64,000 nt of DNA from Gracilariopsis chorda (taxonomy: Eukaryota > Rhodophyta > Florideophyceae > Gracilariales > Gracilariaceae). The notes beneath the pieces are model-generated. The model ran no database searches. It was not told the DNA's origin and was given only the letters and a program-made list of their open reading frames with translations. Below, piece after piece: positions 1 through 11,299 of the stretch; position 1 is the first letter of the stretch; every line of letters starts with the position of its first letter. The position numbers and the translations under genes are program-made. The stretch is taken from positions 124,001 through 188,000 of the forward strand of contig NBIV01000021.1 in assembly GCA_003194525.1 (NCBI GenBank), written 5' to 3'.

Positions 1-224
1 ATCTATGTTTGAGTGCAAAAGTTTACAATAAGTTCATTCTTCCTTTAGCCCCTTACAAATGCAATCTGCGTTACTTAGACTTGCTAGATTATTTAAAATC
101 TATGACAAAACTGCCTCTCAAACAGATGTGACCGAATTCTTTCTGCTGTTCAAGTAGGTGTTGAAAACGTTCTCAGAGTTTAAATATATTTAGAACTAGT
201 CGAGCTCCTTAAGGAGTTTTGGAG

Positions 225-300
225 TTATTGTAAACTCAGCGAGGTTCGAACTCATGTTTTGTTGCTCGCATGTGACCTAACGACCACTGAGCTGCTGTTA
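225..300 (-). repeat. tRNA-derived SINE head (putative)
   Basis: Read on the minus strand, this segment has a Pol III A-box-like stretch (AGCTCAGTGGTC, plus positions 282-293) and a B-box-like stretch (GAGTTCGAACCTCGC, 239-253). They are about 43 nt apart, the spacing found in tRNA genes. A T-arm-like stem with one mismatch can be drawn around TTCGAAC. The acceptor stem is not convincing, so this is more likely the head of a SINE, or a decayed tRNA, than a working tRNA gene. The body would run leftwards to the window edge. Confidence 0.45.
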
Positions 301-315
301 TGGCTCAGTGGTCGT
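280..315. repeat. 13-bp inverted repeat at SINE head
   Basis: ACGACCACTGAGC at 280-292 is repeated in perfect inverted form at 303-315 with a 10-nt loop. One arm is the A-box of the putative SINE head, so the A-box region appears twice in opposite orientation. Confidence 0.7.
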
Positions 316-430
316 CTTCTACAACTACTTATAGTTCAAAGACCACCCCGTTGGCCATTTTTCAAGTTCAAAATTTGAACTGTGGGGCCATGCGGTTCAG
401 ATTTCAATTTTCTTTTTACTTTTGCGTGCC

Positions 431-478
431 GGTGCGTTGACCTCATTTAAGGTCAGCGCGCCGGTCCGATAGACACTA
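431..478 (-). repeat. Inverted fragment of the MITE terminus
   Basis: The 48 bp left of MITE copy 1 are an approximate inverted copy of the first 48 bp of that element. Both contain TAGTGTCTAT, a GACCGG block and a GACCT...AGGTC palindrome. The two meet head to head at the TA at 477-478. Either the MITE inserted into the end of an older copy, or a larger palindromic element is present. Confidence 0.6.
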
Positions 479-1130
479 GTGTCTATGCGACCGGCTTGCT
501 GACCTCATATGAGGTCAGAGAACGTCCAAAAATTAAATTAAATTACTCTCTGATGGTGTTTGCTTTCAAAACAACTCTATTCTACCATGTGCAATTTAGA
601 AATAAATTTCAAAGTTACTCAGAAATAATCGTAGATGATTTGTAATATATGCAATGTACCTGCTACGAGCTCTTTTATCCGAAGGGTTTGTGAAGCACAG
701 ACACTATTAACGACGATTAGAAAACCAAAGTTGGTAATGTTTAAATATTGACAATAATAGAACTCTTCTTTACAGCTTTTATAGCAAGAAACTGCTAATA
801 CTACTGGCAAAAAGAACTATGGCACAAGCTTTTTAACGTTTTCTAAACAATTTTAGCAAACATTACTAATCTAGCTACTTGACATATTTTTTCTGTAGAT
901 GCTCTTCTACTGAAAACTCGAAAAGTATTCGTTTTGCTTACTATTTGAATTTTTAACGAAATTTTTATTTATAGATAATGTAAAACTCTCTGTGTCAAGT
1001 GTGATAACTTTTTAATGCCTTAATATCATTTTTCCCATTGATAGGGTGTGAAAAAGTTTATAAATGGTTTTAAATTTTTTTTGGAAAAATGTAAACCTGA
1101 CCTCATATGAGGACAATGTAAAATAGACAC
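479..1130. mobile_element. 652-bp MITE, copy 1 (TA target, GTGTCTAT ends)
   Basis: This AT-rich element starts GTGTCTATGC and ends AATAGACAC, giving short terminal inverted repeats flanked by TA on both sides (477-478 and 1131-1132). A second copy lies at 49401-50051, 651 bp, roughly 80-85% identical by eye. A subterminal palindrome CTCATATGAG lies near both ends. TA duplication and short inverted ends are typical of Tc1/mariner-type non-autonomous elements. No transposase is encoded. One ORF of about 60 codons on the minus strand (619-810) is kept in the other copy. Confidence 0.85.
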
Positions 1131-2600
1131 TAGACAACAAGGAGAACGGACCCATCTTATCAAACGAAATCAACCTGTGTATGTGCCCTTGTTTGTATTG
1201 GCTCGCTCATACAGTATCTCTAGGACATCGGTGAAGACTAATCCAGAACAACAGATAAACCAGTAGCTTTTCCCACCATAATGTGACAAGGGGCCACATT
1301 ATGGGGGACGAAGATCAATAAAATGGTCATATCTCGGCGATGCATAACCCAAATGCGTCGGTGTCAAGTTCCACAGAGCCGCCACTCAACTTCGTGCTAT
1401 CAAAGAGACTCAAGTTTGCTGCAGCACCTTGCAAAATTCATCTAGGCAGCCCATCTTTGATTCCTTTACCCAACCCAAATACTCACAATTTTACAATGTG
1501 AACAAGATATTTACGCCTGCTAGCGCCCATTTTTCAAATATCTATTCTGTGGCTCCGTGACCAATCTCACTTGAAACCCCATCATCATCCAGTGTCGGTT
1601 ATCTGCGTAAGTGCGGCCAACTGTTGCCTCGAAAGAGCCTTTCATCACGGCGAAACTGGCCATTTTCATTCAAACATTTGGGCACAATAGCGCGCTGTTT
1701 TGTAATCTGCACAAGACGGCGAATTTCCTCTTTTGGTTCCTTGTAGTCTGCTTTCTTTTCTGGGGCAGTCTTAGCCGCTGCAGCATCTTTCCTACGGGCG
1801 TTTCATTCATTCAAAGCCCCCATCATCTTGTCATTTTTTATGAACGAATACGACGCCTTATTAATTCTGACGTACCTCTCTTCCTCCACAACCGCGCCTC
1901 GCAATAGGTTACGGCCACTCTTCTTAAACTTTTCAGCAAGGGTTGCCACTTTAACCTCACTAAATTTACCCTCCTTTCTATGGGACATGTACTTTCTTAA
2001 TGGCCCAAAGTTTAGAGATAGAACTTTGGGGTCCCAAATGCCGTCTTCTGAAAACCAGATTTTATGTGCGGTGCGGTATGCGATCTGGCGTAGGCGTTGT
2101 GTATGCACTGCTAGATATCCAAGGCGTTGAGTTTGTTTCTCTGTCGGGCTGCACGATGCAGTTGTTGTTTAGTGATGGAGTCCCGTTTAACGACATACCA
2201 GAGAAGAGTACCGTGGGCGCGAGGAGGTCGGCAGAAAGGAAATGAGCCGAGTTTGCAGTAGTTGCGCGGGGAGACACAAGGAGCGGGTAAACTCACTGAG
2301 AGTTGCCTTTTCCCGTGAGTGGCCACCCGAGAAGTCGGATGACCTTTATAAGCACCAGCGCCGAGTCAGTTGACAGCTGACTCTGCAAAGCGTATTGCGT
2401 GCGCAACTTGACGTAGACTATTTCAGACATAATGTGTTCCTAGCGATATTTGTTGTTTCACCAACTCGACAATGTATTGTACGCAATCTCGCAATGCCGC
2501 ACGCATTTGCATAGAATACAGAAGACGAGTCTGAGACGCGTTTGCACACATACATGTATCACAACACGCCATCACTGGATGTAGTATTCACCAGCAGTCC
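1131..2600. other. Intergenic stretch with a coding-like minus-strand remnant
   Basis: No recognised gene. On the minus strand, 1560-2108 reads like old protein-coding DNA: a 101-codon ORF at 1803-2108 is basic, rich in charged residues, and continues in other frames with similar composition. I do not recognise it. A perfect 10-bp hairpin (CCATAATGTG with its complement, 1276-1304) lies nearby. Nothing else stands out up to about 2.6 kb. Confidence 0.3.
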
Positions 2601-4470
2601 TGTTGCAAAGAGAATTTTTATGACGAGAAGACCGTAACGTAGAGCCGCTGCATTACATGCAAGATATGAAAAAGAAGGTCATTGACAACCACACCGTTGG
2701 CTTTAAATAGCTTCAGGGATTTTTACTGCATATGCACGAGGTACTACTCAAGAATGAAAAGAAGCTTCTGGGTATTCCTGCGCATATTTTTTGTCTCATG
2801 CAGGAAGCCTTGTGTGGAGCGAAACCCTCCGATGGGTGATGTCCACCGGATGTCTGGAGGCCGCCCCCTTCAAAGGTGAACTGCAGCGAAAAGAGCTCTC
2901 TGTCCGTGCTCAGTGCTTGGCATGCCGGGTGTAAGACCGGAGATGGTTGCTGGATATACCTACAGATGCTGGGAAGAAAGGATGATATGACCAACGGTAT
3001 TAGCGCCGAACCTGAGGGAAAATGGGCAAAAGACGACAGCAAGGGGCACCGTAGGACGGGGAGTGTGCTCGGGACACAACACCCGGAGCGATGCCAAGTA
3101 CCGTGCGACAAGCGGGAACAGGTCCGTAGGCAGATTGACAGCGATAATATTAGCCAAAGAAATATCCTGCACAGGAACGGAAACCGATCGAAGTCTCGGG
3201 ACGAAGCTGGTCCTTGAAAAGAAGGTGAAAACCGATAAAGTGTTTCCTAGTTGACCCTGAGGGGCAGACGCACCAGAGTCCAACGTGGTTTCCCTCTGCG
3301 AGGAGTTCTAAACCTACGCAGATGGTTACGACTATAGCCCGGCCTTCGGGAAGAAGACACGACTCAGTTACCCTTTACCGTGGGGAGGTGCGGGGAGCTC
3401 AACCTTCCTTAAGTATAATTCACCACCGTAAATTGTAATAACTATCTAAGCATATTTTTACACCTCGCGTGGCCCACGCACGTGGCTAGCCCGCTATCAG
3501 GGTGCCCTCGCACGGCTGTGCCACCCACACTCACCTATCAGGTGTCCAGTGTACCCAGTATACCACTTGTACCCAGGTTGGACATTCAATTCACCGGTGG
3601 GGGTTAACATTACTTCCAGTTCCAAAACAACCCAAAATGGGAAGTGCCTCGTAGCCATATCCACGTCACCTTGCAAGGTACCATAGTGTATCTAAATGAA
3701 GCCATCCCGACACCACGGATTCCATTGCTTTACACCTTGCGCCCATTCGAATATTATTGCCGTGTCAGCTCCACAAGGGTTATGTTGAAATAGAAAGCGC
3801 TCCGGCAACTCTGCACGCAATAACTGCACCTGCCCACGAACTTCGCGGTAGTGTGATTACGTTTTTCGAAATATAACAATAGGATTATGGGCGTGCCGCC
3901 CCTTGAAATAACCGACGTGATGGTGACACGATCCAAATCCTCCTTTGTGGCCAATGCTTTCTGCACAAGCTGCCATCCATTCTTTCTGATTCCTTTCCGA
4001 AGACTGCAGCCTTTTATTTTTGCAAAACAAACAGCGGACTAGTTGGAGGTAAAAATTTGTTCCGGATGGTTGATGATATGGTGCTTTAAAGCTGCCTTCA
4101 CACGAGTAATATGTTCGGTTAGTACGTCTGCTGTGACACCCTTGACTATTGTGTTTTCTAATTTTTGAACGTGATGTAGTTGGGAGTTGTTTTTCTTTAG
4201 GAAGTGATGGACCCATTCAAAAGACGGGCGGTTATTAATAAATTTAATTGCTCTTGGCGATATGGAGCGAAAATTGATAGATAGTTTTGGACAAGATATT
4301 TCCATCCCTGTTTGGTAAGGGCTGTGTTGTTTTCTACGAACCCAACAAGAGTCTGAACGATAATCACTCCCTCCTCTGAACAGAGATTGGTAAAACAAAC
4401 ACATTTCGGATTGTTCACTTGAATTTTGGATGGCTTTCAAGGTTGTGGTGCTGGAACTTTGCTAGCTCAA
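2600..4470 (-). pseudogene. Pogo/Tigger-like transposase, broken (pogo 2)
   Basis: The minus strand from about 4440 down carries a CENP-B/Tc5-type DNA-binding domain (WVHHFLKK..., then TADVLTEHITRVKAAL) leading into the start of a DDE domain. Further down, FEWAQG at about 3745 is followed, beyond a 922-bp insert, by HETKNMRRN and an LLFILE segment at about 2790-2720 that matches the second-catalytic-residue region of pogo-like DDE transposases. The frame changes several times and there are in-frame stops, so the gene is dead. No terminal inverted repeats were found. It is clearly different from the pogo element at 21-28 kb. Confidence 0.7.
2813..3734 (+). mobile_element. Solo-LTR-like insert, copy A (922 bp, TSD CCTTG)
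   Basis: The insert starts TGTGGAGCGA and ends TTGCTTTACA. Perfect 5-bp target duplications CCTTG flank it (2808-2812 and 3735-3739). It interrupts the pogo 2 transposase. It shares with three other copies (9805, 30943, 46140) a TG...CA boundary, a 5'-terminal hairpin (here GTGGA/TCCAC enclosing ACCC/GGGT), a TGTAAGACC motif about 110-120 bp in, later GC-rich hairpins, and an AT-rich segment. TG...CA ends plus a 5-bp duplication are the signature of LTRs. No internal region is attached, so a solo LTR is the simplest reading. The parent family is unknown. Confidence 0.75.
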
Positions 4471-6344
4471 GCAGTTAAAAAAAGTGTAAGAACACTGACA
4501 GACACTTTGTGTCTTTTGAAGACTGTCTTCTATGAAGCGTTAATGCTGAACCTCTCAAATATTCCTGTTTCAAGAACTTGAAAACTGTGGTTCATATTGG
4601 CTACCGATGATGTAAAGCCGCTGTGTCCGGCCGCCCATCGTGTGCTTCGGTTTGCGTTTTGGACTATATTGGAAGAGGAATGCGCACGCCCCGCTTTTTG
4701 AATCACTGTCTACGAAGGACAGAGAAAAACTGTGGGCTTCTCACATGACATGCATCGCTGCTACTTGTGCTCTTTGTTCCTCGTGATGAAGAAAGTGCCA
4801 TCTCCGGTGCTGTTTAGAGCGTGCCAACTTTTCGAAATCTGCTGCTTTATTATTAGAGCAGCTAACTTATCTCACCACGCTCTTAGATTTGATTTGAATT
4901 CAAGACATAACCTCTATCGAAGAGATAGAAACTGCCTCCGCTGAAATATAGCTCTACGGAGACATCTAAGAACTAAATGAGCTACACTTTTCTTGTTGAG
5001 TATGCATCCGATTGGTCAGAAACGTTTCCTGTTTTCAATAAACATAAACGAGAAGCAAGATCCAAACGTGCCTAGTAAATATCTGCGCCAAAGCCATATG
5101 CGCTATTTTCAAACCACCTTATTTAACAGGAGCTCTGTAGCTTCGTTAGTTGGCTCTGCGCTTGTTATACTGACATGAATTCTCTTTCGCATCCAGAAAG
5201 CCGATTTTTCTTTCTACCTGCTGGTCTATGGGTATTCCTTGTGTGTTCTTTGAAAGGGCGTTAGCTACCTCTTATTGGGTTATCCCACAGTGCACCGGCA
5301 TCCACAATCTTTGAAAATGAGCGTGCACCCTTCGATAGGAGCATTCCGGATGTGTGGTTCAGTGAGGTGGGTCAAGAGGTGAATGTTTGGCTCCTTCAAT
5401 GACAGATAGCAAGCATTCCTGGTTCAAGTAATAGTAGCTAGATCTGGATGTAGACGCCAGGTAGGCGAAAATACAGATTTATGTAGATGTACACCAAAGA
5501 TCTACTACGTTCTGGTGCAAGCCAATCCGACTTCAGGAGGTGTACTCGACTTCCTTCCCCACAACCGAGAAAGAGGCATGGAGTGGCGATTGAATCTCTC
5601 ATGAAGACAAGCGCATCCCTAGCCATGAAAATTAAAACCAACACACAAACATGACCAGAGAAGTTGCTGATATATCTGAAGAGAAAGGGATTCTTCCTGG
5701 ATTTGCCCCCATTTTAGTTCAGGAGTTAGGGTCACCAGCCCATATGACCGCACATATACTATGTTCCACTATGTTTCATGTTAAACACAGTCTTTAGTAT
5801 GGTACCCCACTTGGTACTCGCCCGTAGTGTTATAGGATGAAACAAATCTCTGGCGAACCATGGTTCAATACAACGTCTCAGAACAGAAGACTGTAACAGA
5901 GCTCTTGAGCGCTTGCTCACAACACTACGTTTACGACGGAAGTAAAGATTGCTTTAGGCACGTAGTAGTTACTAACCAAACCAACAAAAGAACAAAGAAG
6001 TGATCAACTACTACAACAGAAGTCAACATGGACTCAGGTTACGCACATAGAAAGGAGCCAATTCAACTGGTAGGAAGTGTGGAGTGCACTTTCTCATGCA
6101 CTAACCAAAAGAGGTGTCTTTGAATGACTTCTTGGATGAAGTTACTTGCATTCTTTCCGAAAAAGCTAGCCACTCGTAGGCAATTCGATAACTGAAGGAT
6201 TCAAATATGCAATACTCATCCTTCCATTTACACGATTTTCTAATCTCGCGCTCTCCGTTGTACAATCTCCTTTTTGATCCTGAATAGCAATTCTAGCTAT
6301 GCCTCTCGCTACCGATGTCAAAGATGGATAGAAACGTGACGGTT
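4471..6344. other. No recognised gene between pogo 2 and gypsy 1
   Basis: The plus strand from about 4640 to 5000 keeps one frame of helix-like, charged composition across several stops, which suggests an old coding remnant, but I cannot name it. The rest shows only short ORFs. No RNA gene or repeat was recognised. Confidence 0.3.
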
Positions 6345-6574
6345 TGTAGCCATTTCTGGCTCTGTAGTGTTAGGCGGAACCCAAAACAGGTACAGGGTTC
6401 CGTCACCTAAGAAGCGTGGCTAGGCAGCAGTAGAGTAGGTAGCCGTCTGCATCCGAACTTTTCCCAATTTGGAAACAGCGTTGTGGTAATAAAGCCACGG
6501 CAGGACCGCCTCTCAGTAGATCGAGGCACCGAACCTCACCATTTCCCGACGAACAACTTGCGTAGTTCACCACA
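6345..6574 (+). repeat. 5' LTR of gypsy 1
   Basis: This 230-bp copy matches 12908-13137 over its whole length, with TG...CA ends. The gag ATG region begins about 60 bp downstream. Confidence 0.92.
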
Positions 6575-6631
6575 GTGATGACTGGTTTCACTACAACAGT
6601 TCAACCACTATTTATCTTTCGTTCGATCGCG

Positions 6632-8400
6632 ATGTCTGACACGCATTCAATGCCTGAAGGCGGCAGCCATACGGATGGGACTCAACCAGAAGTCACATAT
6701 GAAGAACCTTCATTAGTTTCTACTTCTATTAGCCCTCCTCGACTGTTTCGCACAGATTCTGCTTCAATTAACACATTTCTTGCCCTGTACGATCAGTATC
6801 GGAAAGAAATCGCAGCACAGCTCGTGATCTCCAACTCGCCGTAGTAGATTCTACGACCACCGAACCACTCCGACCGGTTAATCTAACGTACTGTGTTACC
6901 CACGAATGGTGGGAATCCATCGTGGAACCTAACTTCATCCCTGATCTTACTGATCCCAAGATGGTTACAGATGAAATGCTACGAACCCTCCTGGAAGAGC
7001 GATCGAAAATGAAAACGACCACCATCTCGCTCTCCGCTCTGAATGGGCTCATCGAGAATGCACTCCGAATGGACATGACCGGCACATCGGGCTCAATGCG
7101 TGGGAGAACCTTTTTGCGTGCTATTTATCACCGCTAAGGCGACATGGATATAAGTGGGTAACGACTTCAAGACCCAAGACAGCAATTTGACACACCATTT
7201 CCACGTGAAGCCGAAATCACTTCGCACAAAGCTTGAATCAAATATCGAATTCTCCCACATGGAGCTATGAGAGTACTTCAATGATTTCTTCAGGCACACC
7301 ATGAAGGTATTGCAATGCTTTGACGACCTTGATAATGGTCCCAACCCAGGCAGCTCGAATTCTCGCTCCTACAGAAATGGAAAAAGCTCATTATCCGAGA
7401 AGAATGGTGGCAAATCTGAAGCACGTAGTGCCAGTAGCGAGCTGCGCAAACCGTGCTCACGAAATAGAGTCCCTCCAATGTGACCTCGCCCACTGTCTAA
7501 GAAGAAAGAATCTCGGTACTGTTTTGGGCATTGCGAATTATGTTCCAAGGAGGAAAAGCGCGAGTACGAAGCAGAATTTGCAGCAAAGAAAGCTGCAGAC
7601 GGACGTTCGAAATCTACACGCAGTCAGGAGAGTAAAGAGAATTCTGCTGAGTCTTATGGCACAGTGAAAAGACTGCATTCATTGATAATTCCACACTCGC
7701 CTCCATCTTGAGTCATTATCGTGTCAGACGAAAGAATGTCCCTCGACGTAACTGAACGTTGCGACGATGGTAGCGACGACAGAATTGTATCCCCAAGCCT
7801 TGCTGAGAAAGCCGCACTGAAAGGAATTAGCAAGATTACGGCCATACAAACGACGCACTTATAGTCGGCACTGAACTCGGGCTCGAAACCGCAGCACTTT
7901 GCATTCTCTTGCACATGGACTGCGCCACGAACAGTCTTGCACCTTCCATCAAGAAGCCCAGCCTAGCCTTTTCCAACATCAGCTACCTAGTTGCAGATAG
8001 CGATCTCGCATGCGAGGAATTGCTGATTGGTCGCCCAGTTCTACGCCACCTCCGCGTAGACACGGAGACGCTGCTAGACAAAAATCCGGTTTCTTTGAAT
8101 GGCGCTGATTGCGCCGATGTCAGACACCCAACAGCGAACTCTGAAGAACGTTACATCAGCATATTGATGGTGACTAGGCTTCAAACAGCCCCGCCGCTGC
8201 ACTTCCACAACCACACGAAGCAGTCGCCTCCTGCAGACCGTCCCAAAGTCAACTATCACGCCACTAGCACGGAACAAGACCCATTCCCCGATCTTTCACT
8301 CCTCGATCCAGTGGACAGCCAGCAGCACCAGGAAATTGAATTCGCTGTGAAGGACATGGTACAGTATGCGCGATAAAATGGCATGGAAGCCCACCATCTA
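6632..8400 (+). pseudogene. Gag and protease region of gypsy 1 (fossil)
   Basis: A Ser/Thr/Pro-rich N-terminal part (MSDTHSMPEGG) is followed by helical gag-like sequence. Near 8.0 kb the motif EELLIGRPVLRHL matches the C-terminal part of a retropepsin-type protease (the conserved ILG-like segment). The region is broken. Identification rests on position between the LTR and the reverse transcriptase as much as on sequence. Confidence 0.6.
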
Positions 8401-9199
8401 GGAGAAGTGTGTTAGAATTAGTTATTATTTACCTCTATTTGAATATACTTCGCTTTAGCCTCAGTTCTAACGTGCACAACCCAGCTAATGTTATTCTACT
8501 CGATCTCCTGAAGAGATCTGTCACCCATTTTCCATCCCAGACTGGCCTCAAAGCCAAGATGACATTTCCGTGACACCCTGTCAAAATGACATGACAACAT
8601 GTTCATTTCAAAGAAGTCTTGGTTGACCACGTGGAAATATTAGCTCTGAATTACACGTGGCCTACTGTTCACAACGTTTATAGACAATTCACATGGTACA
8701 GCAGGGATCGAACAGTCATGGAAGATTCCCCAGGGAGTCGTTCCAAGTCCTCACTGGCACCCTGGGTCCATGCCAGATCATCAAGACCTTGTCTGGTGAC
8801 AAGTCATCAGCATTGATGGAATTTGCCAAGTCACAAAAAGGACTAGATCCAGCACTGAACCCGGTAAACAAGGCGCGTACGGAGGCCAGCTCGAGCACCA
8901 AGCATCATGCCTTTTAAGTCGGACGAACTCTCATCGACTAGTGGAACTGATAGAACTAGACTAGAACCTCTATGTAAACCCCGATAAATGATCCGAACTT
9001 CTAACTGGTATCATCACCATCGACTTCCAACCAATTCAACCACTGCACCTTTGTTCTTAACAAAGTGGAAAGCATTCTGGCGTAAAACATAGATATCTTT
9101 CGAAGATCCCTCTCCGCTGGGCCTCCAGCGAACATCAGACCACTGAAGATCGAACTAGTACCAAAAGCCCGACCCGTGCGAGTGAGACTCCGCAACTAC

Positions 9200-9804
9200 T
9201 CTCAGGAGCAGCGTGCATTTCTACAGGACTTCGTAGCCGACCTTGTCTGAACAGGGATGACATACGCAAACCTCACTTCTCCTTGGGCACGCGCTCCTTT
9301 GATCGTCCGGAAACCTGGACCAGCCCGATTCAGATTCACCGTAGACCTCCACTCAGTGAACAAGTTCACCGTCAAGCACCAATACCCCATTCCGAACATT
9401 GAACAGGAGCTTTTGAAGCTCACCGGGTCCAAATTCGTCGCCACCTTCGCTCTTTCCCACGGATATTGGCAGTTCCCGCTTGACCAAGCCTCCCAAGCAC
9501 TTCAGTCGTTCACTACTCCCGACAGAATCTTTCCACCAACCCGAGTACTGCATGGCACGACCGATGCGACCACGCATCTGCAGTCAGTTCTCGCCGAGGT
9601 ATTCCCCAATGAGCTGCGAAACCTTCCCCTGTACTGGCTTGAGGACATCTTGCTCCATACTAACACCGTGGAAGAACTCCTGTATGACATTCGGAAGCTT
9701 TTTCAAGTATTTCGTGAGCACTCCATTCGTTTACACCCAAAAAAATTCATTCTCATCGATAAGTCTATTAGATGGTGCGGAAGAATCGTTTCAGTGGCTG
9801 GAGT
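9200..9804 (+). pseudogene. Reverse transcriptase of gypsy 1 (fossil)
   Basis: FRFTVDLHSVNKFTV, the palm segment YWQFPLDQ, and LYWLEDILLH in the position of the usual Y/F-x-DD box identify a gypsy reverse transcriptase, followed by the connection region (RWCGRIVS). The solo-LTR-like insert begins directly after this. Confidence 0.85.
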
Positions 9805-10629
9805 TGTGGTGCAATGCCCCAAAGGGGAAAAACACCGAAAGACGTTCGGCATCTTCCTCTCACGAGGTGAACCCAGTTGGGTAGAGCCCTCCCAGAGGTG
9901 TCACGGCGAAGCCGGTTTGTAAGACCAGGGACACCTGTCGCGACTCGCGCAGGGAGGTGAAGGTGAAGAATCGGTATCCGCGTGAGCGGGGTGTGATCCT
10001 CAGTAGAGGTATGTTTCCACGTAAGTGGGGGCGTGTGGGCGGATTTGCACACGAGGGCCGCGGATAGCGGGAGGTGCTACCCTAAAAAGGTGGAAAAGGA
10101 AGGGCGAAGAGGAGGAAGAGAGGACGAAGTGAGTCGCGAGAGCGACGGGGACGAACGGCGATGCCGGTAACAATATCCCTATACAGGGCGAAACACCAAT
10201 GCAATTGGAACAATTATACTCCCAGTGATGGGTCCCTTTAGATGTGCAAGGGGGTTAGATGTCCCGTGGTTTACGGCGTTTCCCTTCAAGGAGGAGTAGA
10301 GTACGCGCGCAAGCGGTAACAACTAGAGCCAATTCCCCAGGTTGGGGTCCCTTGTTGGGGAAGGTTTACTGGTGCGACGGCAGTGCGCCGTCGCACTAAG
10401 TACTAGCTTCCCAGAAATGGGTGTGAAAATAATAAATAATATTAACTAAAATACTCCACATTTCGTGGCAACATCCACTACTGTGGCCAACCGCCAATTG
10501 ACCCAAAACCGTGTCCCACGTGTCCATATCCACCATAGTGGGGCGTAGTTCATATACACGCTACACAACCGATAATATCGGGAAAGCGTTCAATTACCAA
10601 GAATCCCTCCTTGAGGGCGTTGCACTACA
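9805..10629 (+). mobile_element. Solo-LTR-like insert, copy B (825 bp, TSD GGAGT)
   Basis: The insert starts TGTGGTGCAA and ends TTGCACTACA, a 10-bp near-perfect terminal inversion. Perfect GGAGT duplications lie at 9800-9804 and 10630-10634. The 5' hairpin is GGTG/CACC enclosing CCCC/GGGG. A perfect 10-bp hairpin (GTGCGACGGC with its complement) lies near 10374-10398, followed by an AT-rich run. It splits gypsy 1 between the reverse transcriptase and RNase H regions. Confidence 0.85.
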
Positions 10630-10639
10630 GGAGTGAAGT

Positions 10640-11290
10640 ATGACCCGTGCCAGCTTGAAGATGTACTGTGAATGGAGTTACCTAGCAATGGCGCGCACCT
10701 TCAACAATTCTTGTGCGCATTGCAATGGGTCAAGATGAGCATTCCAAACTTCTCCAATATCACCCTTCCTCTTCACCAATTCTTAGAAAAGGTGTAAATT
10801 AAGGCGGGTAAACGAACAAAAGGTGCAGTGTCAAAGGTGGATCTCGCTGCTCAAGGTTGGACGGGAGAGGAATCAAAAGCGTTTTACACCGGCAGGAACG
10901 CACTGGCCAACAGTGTGACGCTCTCCCACAGTAATGAACACGAGAGGCTGGTTGTGTACACTGACGCTTCGGACAGCATTTGGTCTGGATTCATCACGCA
11001 AGTTCCTCCGTCCGATTTTACCAAGCCACACGCAGAACAGATATACAGTCCTCTCGCATTTCGCTCCAGTCTGTTCAGCTCAACGCTGCTTGGTTGGTTT
11101 GTCTTTGAAAAGGAGGCTTTTGCTATATTGTCCACGATGGAAAGGATGCATTGGCACGTCCCAACTTCCTCTGGTTTTGACCTCTACACTGACCACAATA
11201 ATCTCATCTATATATATGACCCGCTCTAAATCATTCCTGACCTCATTCAGCCTTCGTTTCGGAAAGCACTCTGCTGGGAAGTGAAGCTAA
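10640..11290 (+). pseudogene. RNase H region of gypsy 1 (fossil)
   Basis: The tether sequence VKMSIPNFSNITLPLH is followed by RLVVYTDASDSIWSGF and EKEAFAILSTMERMHWH, the first Asp and the Glu-containing helix of a gypsy RNase H, then LYTDHNNLIYI with the next conserved Asp. Confidence 0.85.
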
Positions 11291-11299
11291 GCCGGTATA

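Noticed and set aside
240-315. Permuted tRNA gene (B-box before A-box on the plus strand)
   Set aside because: On the minus strand the boxes are in normal order with normal spacing, so a SINE head or decayed tRNA is simpler.
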